Part shown: positions 57,551-64,000 of the stretch, piece after piece
Numbering within the stretch: position 1 is the first letter of the stretch
Layout: the number at the start of each line of letters is the position of its first letter
Source of the DNA: CF-39 sp035651155
Lineage (GTDB): Bacteria > Chloroflexota > Limnocylindria > P2-11E
Assembly (NCBI GenBank): GCA_035651155.1
Contig: DASRGG010000022.1
Location: forward strand, 1 to 64,000
Length of the DNA stretch: 64,000 bases
Direction of reading: 5' to 3'
The notes under the pieces: model-generated
Told to the model about the DNA's origin: nothing
The model's database searches: none
Seen by the model: only the letters and a program-made list of their open reading frames with translations
Program-made: the position numbers and the translations under genes

Positions 57551-57757
57551 CTACGCGACCCCGCCCGCGGTCGTCGCGAGGGGCTTCGGCGGCGGCGCGC
57601 ATCGAACGATCGTGTTCCGGTCGCCTCCCTTCGCGCCCGCGGTGATCTCGTCGAGCCACGGGCACGAGAGGCAGCTCTCGATGCTTGTGTCGCCCCTGCG
57701 TGCGGGGCAATGCACGACCCCGTCGACGCAGATACGAGCCGGCGGTGTCAGGGACAT
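57551..57757 (-). CDS. Cys-rich microprotein (paralogue of 57332-57541)
   Basis: A 68-aa protein MSLTPPARICVDGVVHCPARR, then SIESCLSCPWLDEI and one more Cys near RCAPPP. The CP-x10-C-x2-C core matches its neighbour, indicating a tandem duplication. It may bind Zn or Fe-S; no family name can be given. It is 9 bp upstream of the second microprotein gene and divergent from the MFS gene at 57926. The 168-bp intergenic region contains no clear promoter I can assign. Confidence 0.55.
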   Translation of the reverse strand: MSLTPPARICVDGVVHCPARRGDTSIESCLSCPWLDEITAGAKGGDRNTIVRCAPPPKPLATTAGGVA

Positions 57758-57925
57758 GTGACCTCCCTTGTCCCCGTCATCGAAGCGCGACCTCGTGCCG
57801 TCGTGGTAGTGCCGAACGGCCTCGGCCGCGATGCCGAAGGCACTCGGCGCGGCGAGACCCGGTCACGGTCCGCCGTATGGCACGATTCCCGCGTTGCGCT
57901 CCTTTCATCACGCCCGGTCCGATCC

Positions 57926-59374
57926 ATGAGGCTCGGCTCGCTCACGCGGCAGCAGCTCGTGGGTCTCGCGGTCGTGATGGCGGGGAGCTTCGTCGCCGCG
58001 CTCGATCAGAGCATCGTCGCGACCGTCATGCCGACGGTCATCGGCGAGCTCGGTGGCATCGACCGGTACGCGCTCGTCTTCTCCGGCTACCTGCTCGTGT
58101 CCACCGTGTCGACGCCGATCCTCGGCCGGCTCGCCGACGTGTTCGGCCGCACGCCGGTGTTCATCGGCGGCATGGCGATCTTCGTGGTCGGGTCCGTCGG
58201 CGCGGGCCTCGCCGCGGACATGCTCCAGCTCGTCGTCGCGCGCGCGGTGCAGGGGTTCGGCGCGGGCGCGCTCCTTCCCGTCGGCATGACGATCGCGGGT
58301 GACCTTTTCGATGTTCGCGGACGCGCGCGCGTGCAGCCGCTCTTCAGCTCCGTGTGGATCGTCGCGGCCCTCGTCGGGCCGGCGATCGGCGGGATCCTCA
58401 CCCAAGCGTTCTCGTGGCGCTGGGCCTTCCTCGTCAACCTGCCGATCGGCGTCGCCGCGATCGTGCTCCTGCTCATCGTCTTCCGCGAGCGCGTCGAGCC
58501 GCACGGCGAGCGGATCGACTGGGTCGGGGCGACGCTCCTCACGCTCGCCAGCGGCGGCCTGCTGCTCGCGCTGAACGGCATCATCCCCATCGCCGCGCTC
58601 GCGACCGCCGCCCTGTGCGCGCCGCTCTTCCTCTCGGTCGAGCGACGATCGCGATCCCCGCTCATCGACCTCGACCTCGTGCGCGACGCTGCCGTCGGAC
58701 CGGGGATCGCCCTGAACGCCGTGGTCGGCGGGATGACCTTCGCGATGAGCACGTACCTTCCTCCGTTCATCCAGGGCGTGCAGGGCCACACTCCGGTGGA
58801 GGCTGGCGCGATCGTGACCGTGACGAGCCTCGGCTGGTCATCCGGTGCGCTCTCGATGGGCCTCATCCTCGTGCGGCTCGGCCCTCGCCTCTGCGCGCTC
58901 GCCGGCACGCTCTGCTGGGCCGTGGGCGGCGCCATCCTCGTCTTGCTCGGTCCGACGAGCCCGCTGCAGCTCGCCGCCCTCGCCGCCGCGATCCTTGGCC
59001 TCGGGATGGGCCTCACGATCTTCCCGATCCTGGTGTCGGCCCAAAGCGCGGTCGGATGGGCGCAGCGTGGCGTCGTGACCGGTCTCGTGAACTTCGCCCG
59101 CAGCATGGGTGCGGCGATCGGTGTCGCGGCGCTCGGCACCCTTCTCTTCTGGTCGATGGGCGCCGACGCGACCGCGGTGCAGGCGCTCCTCGATCCGGCG
59201 AGCCGCCGCGAGCTCGATCCCGCGCACGCCGCCGCGCTCGGCGGCGCGCTCGCGGGCGGGCTGCACGCGGTGTACTTCACGATGGTCCTGGTCTCGGTGC
59301 TCGGCGCGCTCCTTGCGCGCCGCCTGCCGCGCGCGTTCGCGGAAAAGGATGCGGGGAGCGCGGTCGGCGCCTAG
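57926..59374 (+). CDS. MFS transporter, DHA2 (EmrB/QacA) drug-exporter family
   Basis: A 482-aa transporter with about 14 hydrophobic segments, the DHA2 number. The early motif LDQSIVATVMPTVIGELGG and the motif A loop GRLADVFGRTPVFI are diagnostic, as is WRWAFLVNLPIG in the middle. It is probably a proton-driven efflux pump for hydrophobic or toxic compounds. ATG 57926 begins just before the first helix; no good ribosome site is seen. Its TAG overlaps the convergent aldehyde dehydrogenase stop within the palindrome CTAG. Confidence 0.9.
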   Translation: MRLGSLTRQQLVGLAVVMAGSFVAALDQSIVATVMPTVIGELGGIDRYALVFSGYLLVSTVSTPILGRLADVFGRTPVFIGGMAIFVVGSVGAGLAADMLQLVVARAVQGFGAGALLPVGMTIAGDLFDVRGRARVQPLFSSVWIVAALVGPAIGGILTQAFSWRWAFLVNLPIGVAAIVLLLIVFRERVEPHGERIDWVGATLLTLASGGLLLALNGIIPIAALATAALCAPLFLSVERRSRSPLIDLDLVRDAAVGPGIALNAVVGGMTFAMSTYLPPFIQGVQGHTPVEAGAIVTVTSLGWSSGALSMGLILVRLGPRLCALAGTLCWAVGGAILVLLGPTSPLQLAALAAAILGLGMGLTIFPILVSAQSAVGWAQRGVVTGLVNFARSMGAAIGVAALGTLLFWSMGADATAVQALLDPASRRELDPAHAAALGGALAGGLHAVYFTMVLVSVLGALLARRLPRAFAEKDAGSAVGA

Positions 59375-60840
59375 GCGGTGCGGACGAACACCGTCTTCGG
59401 CACCGTGTACTTGAGGTAGCCCGCCTCGCCGACGCCGCTCTTCTTGTGCCCGACCGCCGGTGACTCGGACATCGCGGGGCTGTAGTAGCCGTTCACGTAG
59501 ATCTGGCCCGCCTCGATGCGCCCGGCGACGCGCAGCGCGCGCTGGATGTCGCTCGTCCAGACCGCGCCGGCCAGGCCGAACTCGACGTCGTTCGCGAGCC
59601 GGAGCGCCTCGGCCTCGTCGGCGAATTGCATCACCGCGAGGATGGGGCCGAAGATCTCCTCGCGCGCGATGCGCATCTCGGCGCGCACGCCGTCGAAGAC
59701 CGCGGGGGTGACGAAGTTGCCTCGCGCGAGTGCGGGTTCCGGCGGGACGCCGCCGCCGTACACCAGCCGCGCGCCCTCGGCCGCGCCGATCCTGATGTAG
59801 TCGAGCACGCGCTGACGCTGCGCGCGCGACACGAGCGGGCCGAGCTCGGTGCTCTCGTCGACCGGATCGCCCAGCTTCATCGCCTTCACGCGCTCGACCA
59901 CGCTCGCGAGCACCGTGTCGTGGACGGTCGTCTCGAGGAGGAGGCGCGAGCCCGACACGCACACCTGTCCGTTGTTGCTGAACGCGGCGATGACCGCCCA
60001 CATCGCGGCGGCCGCAAGGTCGGCGTCGCGGAACACGATGTTGGGGTTCTTCCCGCCGAGCTCGAGCGCGACGCGCTTGAGGCCCGAGCCGGCCAGCTCC
60101 ATGACGTGCCTGCCGGTCTCGACGCTTCCGGTGAGCGACACCATGTCCACGCCCGGATGCGTGAGGAGCGCGTCGCCCACCGTGCCGCCGGGCCCGGTGA
60201 CGATGTTCACGACGCCGTCGGGCAGCCCGGCCTCCTGGAGGATCTCGCCCAGGACGAGGACGCTGAGCGTCGACTCGACCGACGGCTTCAAGACCGCGCT
60301 GTTGCCGGTGCAGAGGATCGCGGCGAGCTTCTGGCTCGCGGCGACCGCCGGCCCGTTCCACGGGATGATCTCGGCGACGACCCCGACGGGCTCGTGCATC
60401 CGGTAGTTGAAGTGGCTGCCCGCGGCCACGCGCACGACCTCTTCGGACAGGTCGCGCGCCTTTCCCGCAAAGTAGTCCCAGGCGAAGATCCCCTGCTGGA
60501 GGTGCATGTAGCCGCCGGAGATCGGTTTGCCCATGTCCATCGCCTCGAGGTACGCGAAGCGGTCGCGCTCGCGCTCGAACAGGCGCGCGATCTTCGTGAG
60601 GATCTCGGCCCGCTGGTTCGGCGCCATGCGCGGCCACGGCCCCTCGTCGAACGCCGCGCGCGCCGCCCGCACCGCGGCGTCGACGTCGTCCGCCGAGGCC
60701 TCCGCGATCGTCGTGAGCGGCTCGTTCGTGAACGGGCTAATGACCTGGAACGCCTTGCCCGTCGAGCCGGTCCGCCACTTCCCGCCGATGAGCATCGGAC
60801 GCGGTCCTGCTTCGATCCAACGTGTGTCCTTCTTCACCAT
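59371..60840 (-). CDS. Aldehyde dehydrogenase family protein (NAD(P)-dependent)
   Basis: A 489-aa aldehyde dehydrogenase with IIPWNGPAVAASQKLAAILCTGN, LTGSVETGRHV, LELGGKNPNIVF (general-base Glu) and FSNNGQVCVSGSRLLLE (nucleophile Cys in GQVC). The C-terminal EIFGPILAVM and YLKYTVPKTVF fit betaine/aminoaldehyde or semialdehyde dehydrogenases. ATG 60840 overlaps the stop of the enolase-superfamily gene (TGATG). Together with that gene and the permeases upstream it forms a catabolic operon on the minus strand. Confidence 0.93.
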   Translation of the reverse strand: MVKKDTRWIEAGPRPMLIGGKWRTGSTGKAFQVISPFTNEPLTTIAEASADDVDAAVRAARAAFDEGPWPRMAPNQRAEILTKIARLFERERDRFAYLEAMDMGKPISGGYMHLQQGIFAWDYFAGKARDLSEEVVRVAAGSHFNYRMHEPVGVVAEIIPWNGPAVAASQKLAAILCTGNSAVLKPSVESTLSVLVLGEILQEAGLPDGVVNIVTGPGGTVGDALLTHPGVDMVSLTGSVETGRHVMELAGSGLKRVALELGGKNPNIVFRDADLAAAAMWAVIAAFSNNGQVCVSGSRLLLETTVHDTVLASVVERVKAMKLGDPVDESTELGPLVSRAQRQRVLDYIRIGAAEGARLVYGGGVPPEPALARGNFVTPAVFDGVRAEMRIAREEIFGPILAVMQFADEAEALRLANDVEFGLAGAVWTSDIQRALRVAGRIEAGQIYVNGYYSPAMSESPAVGHKKSGVGEAGYLKYTVPKTVFVRTA

Positions 60841-62027
60841 CACACCGACCCCTGATAGAGCGCCGGCGCGTTCCCGAGTGGCGGCGGCGGTTGATACGGA
60901 TAGCGCTCGGCGAGATCCGGCGCGGGCTCGACGCCGATGCCCGGCGCCTCCGGCGGACGGAGCGTCCCGTCCACGATCATCTTCGTCGAGACGCTGTCGC
61001 CACCCACGAACGCGCCGACGAGATCGTCCATGCGCGCGCTCATCTCGAGCCACGTGAGCGTCGGCGCCCCGGTCGCGGCATGCAGGTTGGCCGCGAGCCC
61101 GATGGGGGTACCGGCCGAATGCGGCGAGAGGCGCACGTTGCGCGCGGCGGCGAGCGCCGCGATGCGCCGCAGCTCCGACATGCCGCCGCACACGGCCGCG
61201 TCCGGCTGCCAGACGTCGGCGACGCGATCCTCGGCGAGCTCCAGGAAGCCCGACACGCCGAACACGTGCTCGCCGTACGCGATGGGGACGGGCGACGAGG
61301 CGACGAGCCGCGCGAGGCTGACGGCGTCGTCGCGCGGGCACGGCTCCTCGAAGAAGCCGACGCCGCACTCGGCGAGACGTGGCGCGATGCGCGCGGCGGT
61401 CTTCGGCGTGAACGCCTCGTTGCCGTCGATGAAGATCGCGATCTTCGGGCCGAAGAGCTCGTGCAGGCGCGCGAGCGTCTCGAGCTCGTCCTGCCACTGC
61501 GCGCCGAGCCTCACCTTCGCGGCGCGCGTGCCCTTCGCGAGGAACGGCGCGAAGTGCTCGCGGTGCACGTCGGCGCTCCCCTGCGACAGGAAGTTGCCGC
61601 CTGCGTACACCGGCAGCGGCGCGCCGCCGCCGCCGAGGAGCTCGTACGCGGGACGGTCCGCGAGCTTTCCCGCGATGTCCCAGAGCGCCATCTCGACGCC
61701 GGAGAGCGCGTGCGACACGAGCCACACGAGCCCCTGGCGGCGGCGGAGCCACGCACGGGCCCGCGCGACGATCGGATCCGGCTGCCGCGGATCCTGCCCG
61801 ATGACGAAGCGCGCGAGGGCCTCGGTCACGATCGCGTCCGCGACCGTCGCGTACTCGCAGCCCCACGCGTCGCTGACCTCGCCGTAGCCCGTGATGCCGG
61901 CGTCCGTCTCGGCCTTCACGATGCAGTGCGTGAGGAACGTCGGCCCCAGCGGGTGCCCGCTCCCGCCGCGCGGTGGATCGAGCGGGACGCTGATGGGGAT
62001 CGTCGAGAGGCGGGTGACACGCGTCAT
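60840..62027 (-). CDS. Mandelate racemase/muconate lactonizing enzyme (enolase superfamily) protein
   Basis: A 395-aa enolase-superfamily protein. The capping domain spans the first 125 residues; the barrel carries AAKVRLGAQWQDE (the K-x-R/K acid-base position) and the metal ligands Asp in IDGNEAF, Glu in FFEEPCP and Glu in AYGEHVFG. RLSPHSAGTPIGLAAN supplies the His of the mandelate-racemase subgroup. Likely a sugar-acid dehydratase, racemase or cycloisomerase; which is uncertain. It lies between an ABC importer and an aldehyde dehydrogenase, suggesting uptake, dehydration or isomerisation, and then oxidation. Confidence 0.88.
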   Translation of the reverse strand: MTRVTRLSTIPISVPLDPPRGGSGHPLGPTFLTHCIVKAETDAGITGYGEVSDAWGCEYATVADAIVTEALARFVIGQDPRQPDPIVARARAWLRRRQGLVWLVSHALSGVEMALWDIAGKLADRPAYELLGGGGAPLPVYAGGNFLSQGSADVHREHFAPFLAKGTRAAKVRLGAQWQDELETLARLHELFGPKIAIFIDGNEAFTPKTAARIAPRLAECGVGFFEEPCPRDDAVSLARLVASSPVPIAYGEHVFGVSGFLELAEDRVADVWQPDAAVCGGMSELRRIAALAAARNVRLSPHSAGTPIGLAANLHAATGAPTLTWLEMSARMDDLVGAFVGGDSVSTKMIVDGTLRPPEAPGIGVEPAPDLAERYPYQPPPPLGNAPALYQGSV

Positions 62028-62243
62028 GGCGTCGACGTCGCCGGGGTGTCCGCCCGCACCATGTCCGCCATGGTACCTACCCCTGACGACCCGTGCGGCG
62101 CGCCCTCTCGCATGGAAGAACGCCTGCTCGCATCGTGAGACGGCCCCCGCCGAGGCTGCGACGCGCGCAGGCCGGACGACCGGCTCCCCTCGATGGGATC
62201 GCGCTCCCGCGCGTCGGGCCTTCCGACCTGTCCGCCGCCGCGT
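62028..62243. other. 216-bp intergenic stretch, nothing assigned
   Basis: The space between the enolase-superfamily gene and the permease upstream of it shows no convincing open frame, promoter pair, palindrome of the 14-bp family or terminator. It may hold a separate promoter for the enzyme genes. Confidence 0.5.
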
Positions 62244-63104
62244 TCAAACGCGCTCGGTCTCGTGCCAGTACAGGACGCGTGCCTGGACGAGCGTGACGAC
62301 CTCGGTGAGGATCACGCCGAGGACCGTGAGGACGACGACGCCGCTGAACACGTCGGTGGTGCGCAGCGTGATCGCCGCCTCGGTCATCATGTGGCCGACG
62401 CCGTCGCGCGCCCCCACGAGCTCGCCGACGATCGCGCCGATGAGCGACAGGCTCACGTTGAGTCGGAGCGCGGCGAAGAAGTACGGCAGCGTGTTCGGCA
62501 CGCGCAGGTGCCAGAAGATCTCGCGCTTCGACGCGCGGACGCTCTGGAAGAACTCGAGCGTCGTCGGGTCGACCCCGCGCATGCCGGTGATGCAGTTCAC
62601 GAGGACCGGGTAGAACGTCGCGAGCGCCGCGACGATCGCCTTCGGCATGAGCGTGAAGCCGAACCAGATGATGAATACCGGTGCGACCGCGATGGTCGGC
62701 GTCGAGCGGATCGAGATGATGATCGGGTAGAGCGCCTGCTCGGCGAAGCGAGAGTTCGTCATGATGACCGCGAAGACCAGACCGATGGTCGTCCCGATGA
62801 GGAGTCCGACCATCGCCTCGGCGAACGTGATGTAGGTGTCGTAGAGGATGCCCTGCGCGGGCGCACCGACGTACGTGGGCGGCACGAAGCCCGCGCTCAC
62901 GAGCCGCCAGAGCGTGCCGGCGATGGCCGATGGACCGGGGAGCAGGTACACGGGGATGTTCAGCAGGTCGACCACGGCCTCCCACGCGCCGAGCGCGATG
63001 ACGAGTGCGACGATCGGCGGCAGCGCGTCGCCGGCGGTCCGGCGCACCCACGAGGATCGTGGCCGGCGCCGGCTGACGACGCGGGGCGCGGCCGTCGCGC
63101 TCAT
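62244..63104 (-). CDS. ABC transporter permease, SsuC/TauC (NitT/TauT) type
   Basis: A 286-aa inner-membrane permease: ALVIALGAWEAVVDLLNIPVY at the start, IISIRSTPTIAVAPVFIIWFG and the coupling loop FFQSVRASKREIFWHLRVPN. About six helices. An ATGA overlap joins it to the permease upstream on the minus strand. The two similar but distinct permeases would make a heterodimeric channel, as in the system at 27604-29180. Confidence 0.9.
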   Translation of the reverse strand: MSATAAPRVVSRRRPRSSWVRRTAGDALPPIVALVIALGAWEAVVDLLNIPVYLLPGPSAIAGTLWRLVSAGFVPPTYVGAPAQGILYDTYITFAEAMVGLLIGTTIGLVFAVIMTNSRFAEQALYPIIISIRSTPTIAVAPVFIIWFGFTLMPKAIVAALATFYPVLVNCITGMRGVDPTTLEFFQSVRASKREIFWHLRVPNTLPYFFAALRLNVSLSLIGAIVGELVGARDGVGHMMTEAAITLRTTDVFSGVVVLTVLGVILTEVVTLVQARVLYWHETERV

Positions 63105-63928
63105 CGGCCGCCCGTCGTCCGGACCGAGTCGTGCCAGAACAGCACGCGCCGTTCGCTCCAGTTCATGAGGAGCGTCAGCGAAACGCCTGTGATCGCGAGG
63201 AACATGATGGCGGCGAACATCGCCGGGATGTCCAGTGTGAGCGCGGTCTCGTTGATGACCTTGCCGATCCCGTTCTTCGAGCTGAAGAGCTCGCCGACGA
63301 TGGCGCCCGCCAGCGCGAGGTTCACGTTCACCTTCAGCGCCGCGTACAGGTAGGGGAGCGTGGTCGTCCAGCGCAGCCGGAGGAGGATCTCCCAGCGGCT
63401 CGCGCCGACGCTGCGGAAGAACTCGAGAGCGAGCGGATCGACCGAGCGCATTCCCGCGATGCAGTTCACGAGCACGGGGAAGAAGGTGATGAGCGTGGCG
63501 AGGACGATCTTCGGCTGGAGCTCGTAGCCGAGCCAGATGCGCAGCAGCGGCGCGATCGCGACGAACGGCACGAGCTTGAGGATGACCGCGAGCGGGAACA
63601 AGCTCTTTTCGAGGACCCGCCAGTTCGCCATGAGGATCGCGCCGACGATCCCGATGGTCGTGCCGATGACGAGGCCGATCGCGGCCGCGGCGAGCGTGTA
63701 CGAGAACTCGTAGGCGTAGCTCGGCAGCTCCTCCCACAAGCGGACCGCGATCCGGCTCGGCGCGGGCACGACGAACGCCGGCGTGTTCGTCACCCGGATG
63801 AGGGCTTCCCAGGCGACGAGGAACGCGACGATGCCGAAGATGCCCGGACCGAGGGCTCGCAGACGCGACAGCGTCGTCGCGCCGCCGCTCGCGCGCGGGA
63901 GCGGCCGCGTCGCGGCGGTGGCGGTCAT
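63101..63928 (-). CDS. ABC transporter permease, SsuC/TauC (NitT/TauT) type (second subunit)
   Basis: A 275-aa permease similar to the one at 62244: FLVAWEALIRVTNTPAFVVPAP, AVILKLVPFVAIAPLLRIWLG and the coupling loop FFRSVGASRWEILLRLRW. About six hydrophobic helices. ATG 63928. Its upstream neighbour, cut by the window edge, is probably the ATPase of the same importer. Confidence 0.9.
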   Translation of the reverse strand: MTATAATRPLPRASGGATTLSRLRALGPGIFGIVAFLVAWEALIRVTNTPAFVVPAPSRIAVRLWEELPSYAYEFSYTLAAAAIGLVIGTTIGIVGAILMANWRVLEKSLFPLAVILKLVPFVAIAPLLRIWLGYELQPKIVLATLITFFPVLVNCIAGMRSVDPLALEFFRSVGASRWEILLRLRWTTTLPYLYAALKVNVNLALAGAIVGELFSSKNGIGKVINETALTLDIPAMFAAIMFLAITGVSLTLLMNWSERRVLFWHDSVRTTGGR

Positions 63929-63947
63929 CGCGGGTCGCCCAGCGACG

Positions 63948-64000
63948 TCACGCCTTGAGCAGATGCCGCAGCCGGTCGGCGATCCGAACGAAGTCGGGCG
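63948..64000 (-). CDS. C-terminal end of a gene, possibly the ATPase of the permease operon (cut by window edge)
   Basis: The minus-strand frame ends PDFVRIADRLRHLLKA at TGA 63950-63948, 19 bp before the permease start. Sixteen codons are visible. A short helical end like this is common in SsuB/TauB ATPases, and the operon position fits, but the identity is not proven. Confidence 0.5.
   Translation of the reverse strand, partial: PDFVRIADRLRHLLKA

Noticed and set aside
57599..57620. Another copy of the 14-bp palindrome near a GTGTTCCGG sequence
   Set aside because: Only one half matches, it is inside a coding frame, and no promoter spacing supports it.
1..64000. tRNA, rRNA, CRISPR arrays, transposases, prophage or integrase genes
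   Set aside because: None could be recognised by sequence or structure on either strand.

Overview
The window is GC-rich bacterial DNA, densely coding, with GC-rich third codon positions, frequent GTG starts and many one- to four-base start/stop overlaps (ATGA, GTGA, TGATG). No rRNA, tRNA, phage, transposase or CRISPR is visible. The content (fused two-domain Fe(III)/thiamine-type permeases, several IclR regulators, many catabolic enzymes, CstA, a pair of Get3/ArsA ATPases) suggests a free-living soil or freshwater heterotroph. Chloroflexota or an actinobacterium-like lineage is my best guess, but no marker gene settles it.

Layout. 1-9764: end of an unknown gene, an ABC ATPase and fused permease, an RpiR regulator, a molybdenum hydroxylase large subunit, a CapA-family protein, an NHL-repeat protein and an FAH-family hydrolase. 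9851-19093: one long, translationally coupled operon (ABC ATPase, two FrsA-like alpha/beta hydrolases, a 3-hydroxyisobutyrate-dehydrogenase-type reductase, a CapA protein, a ThDP enzyme, two SMP-30-like proteins). 19149-20862: two tandem IclR regulators. 20859-37706: a CocE-type hydrolase, an isochorismatase-fold hydrolase, two ABC uptake systems, two 138-aa cupin-like paralogues, a second CapA/NHL set, a two-subunit ThDP dehydrogenase E1, a cyclase-family enzyme and an MFS exporter. 37739-40266: a second molybdenum hydroxylase with its 2Fe-2S subunit but no FAD subunit. 40296-43251: a scarred segment bounded by 61-bp direct repeats, holding a hipBA module and three gene remnants. 43219-48457: a racemase-fold protein, then a cyclase, a phosphosulfolactate-synthase-like (ComA) protein and an SsuABC/TauABC-type transporter, with a convergent IclR gene. 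49492-57757: CstA, a Get3-like ATPase pair, two related small proteins flanking them, two Cys-rich microproteins and an aldehyde dehydrogenase. 57926-64000: a DHA2 exporter, an aldehyde dehydrogenase, an enolase-superfamily enzyme and two ABC permeases.

The main unifying signal is a 14-bp palindrome, GGAAYG-NN-CRTTCC. It occurs seven times, four of them as the identical 14-mer GGAACGCTCATTCC, and each copy lies at the 5' edge of a transcription unit between 9851 and 37693; an eighth, half-conserved copy lies at 44106. One copy is at the start of the IclR gene at 19187, so that protein is the natural candidate regulator of about 25 genes for uptake and breakdown of an unidentified compound. 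The enzyme set (molybdenum hydroxylases, 2,6-dihydropseudooxynicotine-hydrolase-like enzymes, an isochorismatase-fold amidase, an FAH-type hydrolase, a racemase-fold protein) resembles N-heteroaromatic catabolism, but this is inference. The second candidate for a poorly described system is the Get3-like pair at 52216-54292 with its flanking small-protein genes.
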